DNA of 64,000 nucleotides, taken from positions 306,163-370,162 of the forward strand of contig NZ_LMDB01000039.1 of NCBI RefSeq assembly GCF_001425005.1. The letters are read 5' to 3'. Shown here piece by piece: positions 1 through 8,023 of the stretch. Position 1 is the stretch's first letter, and every line of letters begins with the position of its first letter. This stretch comes from Duganella sp. Root336D2 (GTDB taxonomy: Bacteria; Pseudomonadota; Gammaproteobacteria; Burkholderiales; Burkholderiaceae_D). The notes under the pieces are model-generated. The model had not been told where the DNA came from. It saw nothing but the letters and a program-made list of their open reading frames with translations, and ran no database searches. Made by a program: the position numbers and the translations under genes.

Positions 1-1
1 G

Positions 2-175
2 CAGCGCTTCGGCCCTTCCAGTTCTGCTGCCTACAACATCTATTGGGAGAAGAACTGGAACAGCGGCGGCGATTACCAGTGCCAGCTTGTGAACTACCAG
101 ACGCCGTACAACGCGCTCATCGCCGGCAATTACGTGAAGTGCGTTGAGCGCAACTGGAACGTCACGCTCAAGTAA
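2..175 (+). CDS. C-terminal end of an unidentified protein (5' end outside window)
   Basis: An open frame enters from the left edge and ends at TAA 173-175, giving about 57 residues rich in Tyr, Asn and Trp with two Cys. It ends in NWNVTLK. I do not recognise the family, and no domain can be named from this tail. Its stop lies only 6 bp from the stop of the convergent VWA gene, so the two genes end tail to tail with no room for a separate terminator. The coding call rests on the open frame to the window edge and codon usage like the neighbours. Confidence 0.5.
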   Translation, partial: QRFGPSSSAAYNIYWEKNWNSGGDYQCQLVNYQTPYNALIAGNYVKCVERNWNVTLK

Positions 176-181
176 GCTGCA

Positions 182-1879
182 TCATCGCTGCGCAGTTGCG
201 CCGACCGTGCCAAGGGACTCCGCCATTCGTACCATTTTCACGAATTCAGCGCGATAACCGTCACGATCGGCGCCGCGTGCGCCTTCCGCCAGCTTGGCAA
301 TATCGCCATAGCTGAAGTCTGCCACCTGCTGCTCACCGCGCAGGCGCTGCCCGAAAGCTGCAACCGCAACGGCAAAGCGCTGGTCGTCCGGCGCTGCGTC
401 GAGCGAGCGGCGAACGCTGTCGGCACGCACGGCGTGATCGACCTGTTTGCTGGCCGACTGGCCTGGCAGCTTGTAGCGTACTTTCACATAGCACAACTCA
501 TCGCTTTTGCCCGGTGCGTCGGCTTTCTTTTTGCCCGGCTGCTCATAACGCAGCGGGTCGACCAGCTTGCCCGCGTTGGCGGCCGGCGTGATTTCGTAGA
601 TGGCGGTCACAGTGTGGCCTGCCCCCATATCGCCCGCGTCGACTTTGTCGTCCTTGAAATCCTGGCGGTTCAGCATCCGGGTTTCGTAGCCGACCAGGCG
701 GTAGGCGGCGACCTGCGCCGGGTTGAATTCAACCTGCACCTTCACGTCGTTCGCAATCGGGAACATGGTCGAACCCAATTCCTGCGACAGCGCCTTGCGG
801 GCTTCCAGCAGGGTGTCGATGTAGGCGGCGTTGCCGTTGCCGGACTGGGTCAGGCGCTGGATCAGGGCATCGTTCAGGTTGCCCATGCCGACACCAAATA
901 CCGACAGGTAGACGCCGGACTTGCGTTTGTCGACGATGAAGTTCTCGAGCTGCTTGGGATCGGTGATTCCGATATTGAAGTCGCCGTCGGTAGCCAGGAT
1001 CACGCGGTTCGCCGCTTTCGGGTCGAAGTTGCGCTCGGCCTGGGCATAGGCGCGCTGCAAGCCGTCGCCACCGGCGGTGCCGCCCGCAGCGTGCAGGTTG
1101 TTGATCACGTCGATGATCTTCTGCTTGTCCTTGCCGCTGGTAGGCTCGAGTGCGACGGCGGTGCCGTTGGCGTAGGTGACGATGGAGACCATATCATCAT
1201 CGCGCAACTGCTCGGCAAACAGGCGGAAACCTTGTTGCAGCAGCGGCAGGCGGTCGCGCGGACCCATCGAGCCGGAAATGTCCACCAGCAGCACGACGTT
1301 GGCGCGCGGGCGGGCCGCGGTCTTGATGTCATAGCCTTTGAGCGCGATGTGGACAAGCTGGTTGCCTTGCTGCCAAGGGCTCGGCATCACCTCGGTCGTC
1401 ACGGCGAAGGGCTGGCTGGCGTTGGCCGGGGTGGCGTAGTTGTAAGGGAAATAGTTGACCATTTCCTCCACGCGCACGGCTTGCTGCGGCGGCATGCGGC
1501 CATCGGACAACAGACGGCGCACGAAGGCGTAGGAGGCGGTGTCCACGTCCACGCTGAAGGTTGAAACAGGCTGCTCGCTCACCAGGGCGGACTTGTTGCC
1601 GTCCTTGTCGGGGAATTTGTCTGCGGATTCAGGCAGGGGCGCGAAGTGCGGCATCGGCGCTGGCTTGCCGGCCGAGTAAGCCAACACCGGGGCTGGCATT
1701 ACCGTGGCACGCCGCTCGGCGGCTTGCGCCGGCGCGACGGGTGCGACCGCGCGGACCGGGGCGGCCGGTGCTGCAACCGGCTCTGAATTCTGGATCTGGA
1801 CAGGCGCGAGGGTGCTGCAAGCGGCAAGCGTGAGTATGCCGACCGCCGCGACCGGGGCAAATCCTATGTTCTTTTTCAT
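182..1879 (-). CDS. VWA-domain lipoprotein (YfbK-like, DUF3520 type)
   Basis: Predicted 565-residue cell-envelope lipoprotein. The N-terminus is a short basic and hydrophobic signal with a lipobox (LAAC, Cys about 21), followed by a Pro/Ala-rich linker to about residue 80. A conserved segment typical of VWA-associated N-terminal regions follows (FSVDVDTASY), then a von Willebrand A domain with an intact MIDAS motif DISGSMG at about 200-206, and a C-terminal DUF3520-like region. The order matches YfbK-type proteins, whose role is poorly known; metal-dependent protein binding at the envelope is inferred from the MIDAS motif. I place the start at the second ATG (1879) because AGAGGA lies about 8 nt upstream of it; the ATG at 1888 has no such site. 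It appears monocistronic. Confidence 0.85.
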   Translation of the reverse strand: MKKNIGFAPVAAVGILTLAACSTLAPVQIQNSEPVAAPAAPVRAVAPVAPAQAAERRATVMPAPVLAYSAGKPAPMPHFAPLPESADKFPDKDGNKSALVSEQPVSTFSVDVDTASYAFVRRLLSDGRMPPQQAVRVEEMVNYFPYNYATPANASQPFAVTTEVMPSPWQQGNQLVHIALKGYDIKTAARPRANVVLLVDISGSMGPRDRLPLLQQGFRLFAEQLRDDDMVSIVTYANGTAVALEPTSGKDKQKIIDVINNLHAAGGTAGGDGLQRAYAQAERNFDPKAANRVILATDGDFNIGITDPKQLENFIVDKRKSGVYLSVFGVGMGNLNDALIQRLTQSGNGNAAYIDTLLEARKALSQELGSTMFPIANDVKVQVEFNPAQVAAYRLVGYETRMLNRQDFKDDKVDAGDMGAGHTVTAIYEITPAANAGKLVDPLRYEQPGKKKADAPGKSDELCYVKVRYKLPGQSASKQVDHAVRADSVRRSLDAAPDDQRFAVAVAAFGQRLRGEQQVADFSYGDIAKLAEGARGADRDGYRAEFVKMVRMAESLGTVGATAQR

Positions 1880-1888
1880 GGCGGACAT

Positions 1889-1925
1889 CCTCTGGAATTA
1901 TTGTCTTGCTAAGATGATCCAGAGG
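1889..1925 (-). promoter_or_regulatory. Leader hairpin covering the VWA gene's ribosome-binding site
   Basis: Perfect 8-bp inverted repeat CCTCTGGA (1889-1896) and TCCAGAGG (1918-1925) separated by 21 nt. In the minus-strand transcript the 3' arm contains AGAGGA, the only good Shine-Dalgarno candidate for the start at 1879. Sequestration of the ribosome-binding site is an inference; chance or a protein operator is possible. Confidence 0.35.
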
Positions 1926-1961
1926 CACGTCCGTTGCAACGAAGGTTACATCTTGTATCCC

Positions 1962-2417
1962 TTATGCAGTGACCACATTGATCACAACGTCGATATTGCC
2001 GCGCACAGCTTTCGAGTATGGGCAGATCACATCGGCGAAATGCGCTACCTCGGTGACGGCTGCGTGGTCGGCGCCCGGTGCGAACACGGTCAGGCGCGCC
2101 TGCAGGTAGTAGCCACCTGTACCCTGGCCAAGGTCCACCTCGACTTCGACATGGGTATCAGCCGGCAGGACGACTTTCTTTTCCTTGGCGGCCAGGCCGA
2201 CTGCACCCGAGTAGCAAGCCGACCATGCGCCGGCAAACAGCTGTTCGGCGAGCGGATGCGGCTGGGTCGCCTGAATATCGATCACGCGTCCGGCAGGATT
2301 ACCCGGCGTAGTCAGGTGGATATCCAGGAGACCTTCAGGATTGCCGGAAAAGATTGCGGAATCGACTGGGGTGGTGGTGGTTTTGCCAGTGGCGAGGACT
2401 TTGGTGATCTTGCTCAT
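1962..2417 (-). CDS. ohr: Organic hydroperoxide resistance protein Ohr
   Basis: 151-residue OsmC/Ohr-family thiol peroxidase that reduces organic hydroperoxides in the cytoplasm using lipoyl-type reductants. The opening MSKITKVLATGKT is characteristic of Ohr. The two catalytic cysteines are in place: Cys68 in AWSACYSGAV and Cys132 in ADVICPYSKA. The start at 2417 follows GGAG with 6-nt spacing; a longer frame upstream would add 17 residues that are not Ohr-like. The redox regulator ohrR lies nearby on the same strand but is separated by a gene fragment, so the two are probably transcribed separately. Peroxide-responsive control by OhrR is expected from the family, and candidate operators are listed separately. 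Confidence 0.95.
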   Translation of the reverse strand: MSKITKVLATGKTTTTPVDSAIFSGNPEGLLDIHLTTPGNPAGRVIDIQATQPHPLAEQLFAGAWSACYSGAVGLAAKEKKVVLPADTHVEVEVDLGQGTGGYYLQARLTVFAPGADHAAVTEVAHFADVICPYSKAVRGNIDVVINVVTA

Positions 2418-2467
2418 GTGTTGCTCCATAATGGTCGGTTTTTTAAATCGCATACGATGCAGTCGCA

Positions 2468-2528
2468 TTCGATTAACAGGAGTATAGCTGCACGTATTTC
2501 GATGTCAAGCGGATTCGATTACATCGGA
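2468..2528. promoter_or_regulatory. Candidate OhrR operator region upstream of ohr
   Basis: The sequence TTCGATTACATCGGA at 2514-2528 matches 13 of 15 bases of the perfect palindrome in front of ohrR (3421-3435). A second copy of the half TTCGATTA lies at 2468-2475, closer to ohr. The shared motif in front of both genes of a known regulon pair is what suggests OhrR binding. The binding itself is inference. Confidence 0.5.
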
Positions 2529-2545
2529 CACGATATTTATTTCAC

Positions 2546-2911
2546 TTGAGCGGAATCGATGGCGGCGGGACAGACTATGCGGTCACACGCAAGCACCTGG
2601 ACATCCTGAAGAACGCCACCGACGCCGATGGCCGCAAACTGGAAATCCATGTTCTGCCGCCGCCGGCCAACCCGCGCAGCAACCGCTTTACGGAAGGCAA
2701 TCCGGATTTTGCTGCGGGCTACATCAACTACCTGCCGATTAATGGCGCGGTGATCGCACCGCAATTCGGCGATGCGGAAGCCGACGGCTACTGCCGCGAG
2801 CTGCTCACCAAGCTCTATCCGGGGCGCGACGTTGTGCAGCTGGATATTGATCCGATCGCAGCCGGGGGCGGCGGCATCCACTGCCTGACAAAGCAGATGC
2901 CGCGACTGTAA
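2546..2911 (+). pseudogene. C-terminal remnant of an agmatine deiminase / peptidylarginine deiminase family gene
   Basis: The open frame (first codon TTG) encodes about 121 residues that look like only the C-terminal third of the Porphyromonas-type PAD/agmatine deiminase family, which normally runs to about 340-370 residues. Recognisable parts are AAGYINYLPINGAVIAPQFGD and the catalytic-Cys motif GGGGIHCLTKQ near the end. The N-terminal two thirds, including most active-site Asp/His/Glu positions, are absent. Upstream codons run straight into the ohr promoter region. It sits between ohr and ohrR on the opposite strand. I read it as a decayed fragment left by a deletion or rearrangement. The surviving frame has no stops, so the loss may be recent. 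Confidence 0.7.
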
Positions 2912-2917
2912 GGCGGG

Positions 2918-3376
2918 CTATTTGGCCAGGGACTTGGCCAGGTTGTTGCGCAGCTTGAGCACGGCGGCGCGCGTTTCAGCGAATTCGTTGCCCGTCAAAC
3001 CGCAAGCATTGCGCAGGTTTGCGCCGAAGGCGCGCTCGCGCAGTGCGCGCCCCTCATCGGTCAGGCTGACAAGTACCTGGCGTTCATCGGCGGCGCTGCG
3101 CTGGCGCGTGACGTAACCCATGGCTTCCAGTTTTTTCAGGATGGGCGTCAGCGTGTTCGATTCAAGGAACAGCTTTTCACCCAGTTCGCTCACCATCTGG
3201 CCGCCTTCCTCGTACAGCGCGATGACGGTGATGTACTGGGTATAGGTCAGGCCCAGCTCATCCAGGATGGGCTTGTAGGCCTTGCCGAAGGTGAGGTTGG
3301 CCGAATAGATGGCGAAGCACAGGAAATCCGCAAGCTTCAGGTCTTTCGGGTCCGGCGCGGGCTTTGCGTTGCTCAT
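2918..3376 (-). CDS. ohrR: MarR-family redox regulator OhrR
   Basis: 152-residue MarR-type winged-helix repressor. The N-terminal segment LCFAIYSANLTFGKAYKPIL is characteristic of OhrR and contains the redox-sensing cysteine, here Cys20. The recognition helix region (ESNTLTPILKKLEAMGYV) and wing (RSAADERQVLVSLT) follow. Oxidation of the sensing Cys by organic hydroperoxides releases the repressor from the ohr and ohrR promoters; this is family knowledge. The gene is co-oriented with ohr but separated by the deiminase remnant. A perfect 15-bp palindrome lies 45-59 bp upstream, and an 11-bp hairpin directly abuts the start codon, where no clear Shine-Dalgarno is visible. Confidence 0.92.
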   Translation of the reverse strand: MSNAKPAPDPKDLKLADFLCFAIYSANLTFGKAYKPILDELGLTYTQYITVIALYEEGGQMVSELGEKLFLESNTLTPILKKLEAMGYVTRQRSAADERQVLVSLTDEGRALRERAFGANLRNACGLTGNEFAETRAAVLKLRNNLAKSLAK

Positions 3377-3381
3377 GGTAG

Positions 3382-3408
3382 GTAGTGGCGTTGGTTCAAC
3401 GCCACTAC
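3382..3408 (-). promoter_or_regulatory. 11-bp leader hairpin abutting the ohrR start
   Basis: GTAGTGGCGTT (3382-3392) and AACGCCACTAC (3398-3408) form a perfect inverted repeat with a 5-nt loop. On the ohrR transcript it ends only 5 nt before the ATG, in the place of the expected ribosome-binding site. It could limit translation or be a second protein site; the function is unknown. Confidence 0.45.
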
Positions 3409-3420
3409 TTTACCATGTGA

Positions 3421-3435
3421 TCCGATTAAATCGGA
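3421..3435. promoter_or_regulatory. Perfect palindrome, candidate OhrR operator of ohrR
   Basis: TCCGATTAAATCGGA is a perfect 7-1-7 palindrome 45 bp upstream of the ohrR start. A 13/15 match lies upstream of ohr at 2514-2528. Repetition at both genes of the pair supports an autoregulatory OhrR site. Confidence 0.6.
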
Positions 3436-3444
3436 CCAGCGGCA

Positions 3445-4827
3445 TTACAGGAAGCCGAGATCGCGGGTGGTGTAGTTGGACAGGTTCGGCAGCAGCGACA
3501 GCAGGTCGCCGTCGCTGGCACCCAGCCATTTGCCCATGGTGGCCGCGTACTGGTCGACCGAAGTGCCTGGCAGCAGGCGGCCCTGGCCAACGTCGTCGGC
3601 GCCATTGTTGGCGACCACCGGTGCGGTGCCGTAGAAGCGCTTGCCCTTGACCGCGCCGCCCATCATGAAGTGCATGCTGCCCCAGCCGTGGTCGGAACCG
3701 TCGTTATTGGCCACCAGGGTGCGGCCGAAGTCGGAGGCGGTGAAGGTGGTCACCTTGTCTGCTACGCCCAGCTCCACAGTCGCCTGGTAGAAGGCGGCCA
3801 TGGCGTCGCCCAGCTTGGCCATCAGGCCTGGATGGACGGTGGCCAGGTTGTCGTGGGTGTCGAAACCGCCCATCGAAACGAAGAACACCTGGCGCTTGGC
3901 TCCCAGGCTGCCATTGGCGGAGATCATGCGCGCGACCATTTTCAACTGGTCGCCCAGTGAGTTCGATGCCGGGAATACCGTCTGCAGCGCGGGCGCAGTC
4001 ACCAGCGCCGAAGTGAGCGCAGCGTTGGCGTCCACCGAACGGCGTGCAACGCGGTTGTATTCGTTTTCCAGCGCGTGGGTGCGCGGCTGGGTAATCAAGG
4101 TGCGCAGGGCTTCGGTGGCGGTAGAGGAGCCGAACAGCGGCGACTTCAAGCCGTTGAACTGCATTGAGCCGTTGGCCGATACCTGGTACTGCACCGCGGT
4201 CTTGCCCGCCATATAGACCGCGTTGCCGGACACGTTGACGCAGGTGAAGGTGGCATTGCCATTGCCCGCCTCGAACAGGTCGCCCAGGCGACCGCCCCAA
4301 CCCGAACGCGATCCTTCCGGAGCGGACGATTGCCAGATCGATTGCTGGTCGTTGTGCGAGAACAGCTTGGGTGGCAGCGGCACGGACCTGGCCTGGTATT
4401 GCGCTTTCGTGGTCGGCTGGATCAGCGGGCCGACGTTCAGCATGACGCCCAGGGCGCCCGCGTTGAAGATCGGGACCAGCGGCGCCAGCGCAGGAGCGAG
4501 AGCAAACTCGCGGGCGGCGCCGGTCGAATCCAGCACCGGTACCGATGGCGCCAATGCGGTCGCCGTCAGTGCGTCGCGCGCATAGGCGATGGTCGGGCGC
4601 AGTTGCTGGTACAGGGCGTAGCTGGTGCTGTCGTAGGGGACTACAGTATTTGCGTAGTCATTGCCGCCGTACAGGAAGACGCAAACCAGCGCCTTGTAGT
4701 CGCCGGCAGTGGCTGCCGCCGCCTCGGCGATCGACATCAGGTTGATTGCCCAAGGCGCCGCCACGCCTGCCACGCCGAGTGCCGATGCGCGCTTGAGGAA
4801 GGCGCGGCGCGAAGCTTGATTAGTCAT
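3445..4827 (-). CDS. DUF1501 domain protein, Tat-exported
   Basis: 460-residue secreted protein of the DUF1501 (sulfatase-like fold) family. The N-terminus carries a twin-arginine motif (SRRAFLKR, Arg7-Arg8) followed by a hydrophobic stretch and an Ala-rich cleavage region ending near residue 40. The body has family hallmarks: FLYGGNDYANTVVP after the signal, LFSHNDQQSIWQSS in the middle, and MGGFDTHDN and SDFGRTL near the C-terminal half. It follows the DUF1800 gene with a 10-bp gap on the same strand, the standard two-gene arrangement of these families in proteobacteria. The biochemical function is not established. Tat export implies folding, possibly with a metal, before secretion. Confidence 0.9.
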   Translation of the reverse strand: MTNQASRRAFLKRASALGVAGVAAPWAINLMSIAEAAAATAGDYKALVCVFLYGGNDYANTVVPYDSTSYALYQQLRPTIAYARDALTATALAPSVPVLDSTGAAREFALAPALAPLVPIFNAGALGVMLNVGPLIQPTTKAQYQARSVPLPPKLFSHNDQQSIWQSSAPEGSRSGWGGRLGDLFEAGNGNATFTCVNVSGNAVYMAGKTAVQYQVSANGSMQFNGLKSPLFGSSTATEALRTLITQPRTHALENEYNRVARRSVDANAALTSALVTAPALQTVFPASNSLGDQLKMVARMISANGSLGAKRQVFFVSMGGFDTHDNLATVHPGLMAKLGDAMAAFYQATVELGVADKVTTFTASDFGRTLVANNDGSDHGWGSMHFMMGGAVKGKRFYGTAPVVANNGADDVGQGRLLPGTSVDQYAATMGKWLGASDGDLLSLLPNLSNYTTRDLGFL

Positions 4828-4837
4828 GGTGTGGCCT

Positions 4838-6490
4838 TTATTTCTGCACGATGAATTCAGGGGATGCCATTACCAGCGTGAGCGCCGCGTACACGCGGTT
4901 GGCGCGCGCGGCGTCGGTGCCGGTCGCCATGCTGGCGACAGCGTTGCGGATCAGGGTGACGGTATCGGTACTCAACTGGCCGGCGGCCAGCAACAGGTTG
5001 ATCTCGTCGACCAGGGCCGGTACGTTGTCGGCCAGCGGCAGCAGGGTCGCATAGTCGGCCTTGACGTCGCCAATGCCTTTGCTGATGGCGGTTTGCATGT
5101 AGTTGGCGTAGCCGACCACACTCGTTTCGTTCACGATCTGGAATTCCGGTGCGACCACGCCCAGCGCCGGCGGCACGTAGCCGGGACGGAAGAAGTTGAA
5201 CACGCTCGGCGAGCGTAGCGGGCTTTGGCCCAGGCGGGACGAGGGCTCGCTGGTGTTGCCGATAGCCCAGGCATCGCTTGGCGAGGTGACGTTGTAGGCG
5301 CGCGCCCAGGCGGTGAAGCGCAGCACAGGTTCGCGCACCTTGCCAAAGCTGGCGGAGCCCAGGTTGGATGCGGAGCGTGCTTCCTGGTCCAGCAGGATCG
5401 CCTTGACCACCGCTTTCAGGTCGCCTTTGATGCCGGCGCCATTGTTTTCGAAGACGGCTGCCACGCGCGCCACATAGGCCGGCGCAGGGTTGCTGGTGAC
5501 CAGGCGCTGGATCAGTTGCTTCGAGACGAAGGGCGCCACGTTCGGGTGCGCGAAAATCGTGTCGAGCGCCTTGTTCAGGGCCGTTGCGGCGTCGACGCCG
5601 CTGGCGATCGTGGTGCCGAGGAAGGTCTTCTCGCCGGGTTCGTACTTGGTTCCGGTCTGGACCATCGGGCGCTTGCGGAAGTCCGGCGTATCGCTGGTGC
5701 CGCCGGCCAGGTCCAAGTCCCATCCGGTGAACACACGGGCCAGGCCGGAAATGTCGGCTTGGGTATAGGTTTCCTGCTCGGTCGCCGTGCCGTCCGGGTT
5801 GAGTTTCAGCAGGCCGATGGTGAACAGCTGCAGGATCTCGCGCGCGTAATTCTCATCCGGCATGGAGCCGGTTTTCGGATTGGCCTTGGCATTGCCGCGA
5901 TAGGTCAGGTACTCGCCCATCGAGCTCGACAGGGTGACCTGCTGCAGCAGGGTGCGGTAGTTGCCGAAAGCGTTGGCTTCCAGGATATCCATGTAGGCGG
6001 CGCCGGTGAAAGCGCGCCAGGAACCGGTAAAGCCGTCCAGCGAAGCGACGACAATTTCGGACAGGGCCAGCGTGACGCGCTGGCGCAGGGTATCGGGCGA
6101 GGTGAGCAGCTTGACCCAGAGCGCGGCATCGATGCCGGCCTGGTTGTTCTTGTTGTCGATGGCGTTGAAGCCTTTCGCCATCAGCCAGTCCCAGCGCGAT
6201 TGCGAAGCCGGCATCGCCATTTGCTCGTCCAGCCACTTGCTGTAGCCGACGGCCTGCAGCCGCGTCATTTGTTCACGGGTTGCACCCATTGACGCCTGCG
6301 CGAGGAAGCGTGCAGCCTGGGGATTGCCAATCGATTCGACTGCGGTAGGTGGCACAGGGGAAGTGGTGCCGCCGCCGCCACTGCCGTCGCTTGCGCTGCC
6401 GCCGCCACCGCAGGCAGTCAGCAGGGTTGCCGCAGCCAGCGTCGCGGGGAGCTTTGGCAAGCCCTCTTTATATTCGATTGTGTCGTCCAT
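4838..6490 (-). CDS. DUF1800 domain lipoprotein
   Basis: 550-residue envelope protein of the DUF1800 family. I choose the start MDDTIEYKEG at 6490 because GAGGGG precedes it at proper spacing. A Cys in the LLTAC-G lipobox near residue 27 and a Gly/Ser-rich linker after it indicate a lipoprotein. The rest is DUF1800: QAARFLAQASMGATREQM near the start, MPDENYAREILQLFTIGL in the middle (typical family signature), and a helical C-terminal part. It is first gene of a two-gene unit with the DUF1501 gene 10 bp downstream, so the pair probably works together in the envelope. The role is unknown. An in-frame ATG at 6601 would add 37 residues with no signal character and is disfavoured. Confidence 0.88.
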   Translation of the reverse strand: MDDTIEYKEGLPKLPATLAAATLLTACGGGGSASDGSGGGGTTSPVPPTAVESIGNPQAARFLAQASMGATREQMTRLQAVGYSKWLDEQMAMPASQSRWDWLMAKGFNAIDNKNNQAGIDAALWVKLLTSPDTLRQRVTLALSEIVVASLDGFTGSWRAFTGAAYMDILEANAFGNYRTLLQQVTLSSSMGEYLTYRGNAKANPKTGSMPDENYAREILQLFTIGLLKLNPDGTATEQETYTQADISGLARVFTGWDLDLAGGTSDTPDFRKRPMVQTGTKYEPGEKTFLGTTIASGVDAATALNKALDTIFAHPNVAPFVSKQLIQRLVTSNPAPAYVARVAAVFENNGAGIKGDLKAVVKAILLDQEARSASNLGSASFGKVREPVLRFTAWARAYNVTSPSDAWAIGNTSEPSSRLGQSPLRSPSVFNFFRPGYVPPALGVVAPEFQIVNETSVVGYANYMQTAISKGIGDVKADYATLLPLADNVPALVDEINLLLAAGQLSTDTVTLIRNAVASMATGTDAARANRVYAALTLVMASPEFIVQK

Positions 6491-6638
6491 TGTTGCCCCT
6501 CGGAAATTTCCTTGAGGGTGCAGTATAGCCAGAAATTGCTGGGCTAAACCTATTGTGCGCGGCGATTGTCTGTTTAATTCAACCCTGCGCACGATAGTCA
6601 TGCGTGACTTTTTTAATGAAAGTTTGATCCCGCAGCGT

Positions 6639-6668
6639 TTGCCACGCCTGAGTTCTTTAATGTACTAT
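6639..6668 (+). promoter_or_regulatory. Sigma-70-type promoter of the cobalt/corrin operon
   Basis: TTGCCA at 6639-6644 and TACTAT at 6663-6668 are separated by 18 bp. They lie just upstream of the cobalamin riboswitch, so transcription would start near 6675 and include the whole aptamer. Confidence 0.5.
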
Positions 6669-6676
6669 TCGGCAAT

Positions 6677-6862
6677 TGGGTGCGCGCTTCCTGCTCGGGT
6701 TGCGCGTTAAACGGGAAACCGGTGACGCTGCCAAGTGCGGCCATTCCGGTGCAGCCCCCGCTGCTGTAAGCCTGACGACTTCGGAAATACGCCACTGCGC
6801 ATTGCGCGGGAAGGCCCGGGGAAGGATGAAGGCGAGCCAGAATACCGGCCCGATACAACCAG
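6677..6862 (+). promoter_or_regulatory. Cobalamin (AdoCbl) riboswitch leading cbiM operon
   Basis: This region has the conserved elements of the cobalamin riboswitch in the right order: TTAAACGGGAA then CCGGTG, a CCGGTGCAGCCCCCGC core, GCCACTG, GGGAAGGC, and the terminal B12-box-like AGCCAGAATACCGGCC at about 6836-6851. It lies 130 nt upstream of cbiM in the sense orientation. By family knowledge, binding of adenosylcobalamin represses the downstream genes. The exact ends and the expression platform between about 6863 and 6985 were not folded. Confidence 0.92.
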
Positions 6863-6992
6863 CACTATTCTCCGGGGTGAAGGGAAGCCGCTGTCGACCG
6901 GCTTCCTGCGCCTTGTCCGCCCGGCCCCTGTCGACCGTCCTCTTACTCTCCCCTGATGGTGCTCCCATTGACCATTCGACGGGAGGACTCGA

Positions 6993-7673
6993 ATGCACAT
7001 CATGGAAGGTTTCCTGCCGCCTGCGCACGCGCTGGGCTGGGCAGCCGTATCCATTCCTTTCCTGGCCTGGGGCCTGCGCAGCATGGCGCGCGGCTTGCAT
7101 GCGCATCCCGGGCAGCGCATGCTGCTGGGCGTTGCGGCGGCCTTTGCCTTCCTGCTGTCGGCATTGAAGCTGCCCTCGGTGACCGGAAGCTGTTCGCATC
7201 CTACCGGGGTCGGGCTGGGCGCGCTGCTGTTTGGTCCCGCGGCGATGGTGCCGGTCGGCTTCGTCGTGCTGCTGTTCCAGGCCTTGCTGCTGGCGCACGG
7301 CGGCGTGACCACGCTTGGCGCCAATGTGTTTTCCATGGCAATCGTCGGTCCCTTCGTTTCCTATGGCGTGTTTCGCTTAGTGGCAGCACTGGGCCTGTCG
7401 CGCAGCGTGGCGGTTTTCATGGCGGCCTTCATCGGCGACCTGGCGACCTATCTGACCACCTCTGCGCAATTGGCCTGGGCCTTCCCTGACCCGATCGGCG
7501 GCATTGGCGCATCCTTCGCTAAATTTGCCGGTATTTTCGCGCTGACGCAGCTGCCAATCGCCATCAGCGAGGGCTTGCTGAGCGTGCTGGTGGTGAATGC
7601 GATGGCACGCTTCAATGCGCATGAATTACGCATGCTGCCGGTGATGGCGCTGGTGAAAGGGAAAGCTGCATGA
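6993..7673 (+). CDS. cbiM: Cobalt ECF transporter membrane subunit CbiM
   Basis: 226-residue integral membrane S-component of the CbiMNQO cobalt energy-coupling importer. The N-terminus MHIMEGFLPPAHALGW is diagnostic: in the family, the His residues of the MHIMEG start form the metal site. SVTGSCSHPTGVGLGALLFGP, which lines the site, is also present. Six or so hydrophobic segments follow. GGGAGGA 7 nt upstream supports the start. It is the first gene of the riboswitch-led operon and overlaps cbiN by 4 bp. Adjacent cbiN, cbiQ, cbiO and a cobaltochelatase make cobalt rather than nickel the likely substrate. Confidence 0.95.
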   Translation: MHIMEGFLPPAHALGWAAVSIPFLAWGLRSMARGLHAHPGQRMLLGVAAAFAFLLSALKLPSVTGSCSHPTGVGLGALLFGPAAMVPVGFVVLLFQALLLAHGGVTTLGANVFSMAIVGPFVSYGVFRLVAALGLSRSVAVFMAAFIGDLATYLTTSAQLAWAFPDPIGGIGASFAKFAGIFALTQLPIAISEGLLSVLVVNAMARFNAHELRMLPVMALVKGKAA

Positions 7674-8023
7674 AGGCACGCACTGCTTTGACCTGGGTCG
7701 CCATCGTCCTGCTGACCGTTCTGCCGCTGTGGTTTGCTGTCGTGCCGCCTGCGGAGCCGGGCACTGAGCCACCAGCAGCATTCGGTGGCGCTGATGCGCG
7801 CGCGCAGCAGGCAATCGTCACCATAGCACCGAACTACAAGCCGTGGTTCGTGCCGCTGTTCGAGCCGCCTAGCGGCGAGATCGCGTCGCTGCTCTTCGCG
7901 CTACAGGCTGCGGCCGGCGCCGGCGTGATCGGCTTCTGGCTCGGGATGTCGATGGCACGCGAGCGGGAGCAAAAGCGCGTGCGGCCGGCGCCAGAACCGG
8001 GACAGGGTACCCATGCGGATTGA
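7670..8023 (+). CDS. cbiN: Cobalt ECF transporter auxiliary subunit CbiN
   Basis: 117-residue protein with two transmembrane helices (about residues 8-25 and 70-93) separated by a periplasmic loop, the standard CbiN layout. The loop segment PNYKPWFVPLFEPPSGEIASLLFALQAA fits the family. CbiN works with CbiM as the minimal cobalt-binding module. The ATGA junction with cbiM and an 11-bp overlap with cbiQ indicate translational coupling. The C-terminal tail is charged and slightly longer than usual. Confidence 0.92.
   Translation: MKARTALTWVAIVLLTVLPLWFAVVPPAEPGTEPPAAFGGADARAQQAIVTIAPNYKPWFVPLFEPPSGEIASLLFALQAAAGAGVIGFWLGMSMAREREQKRVRPAPEPGQGTHAD

Noticed and set aside
434..1564. Open frame antisense to the VWA gene
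   Set aside because: Shadow frame; the VWA gene has full domain support.
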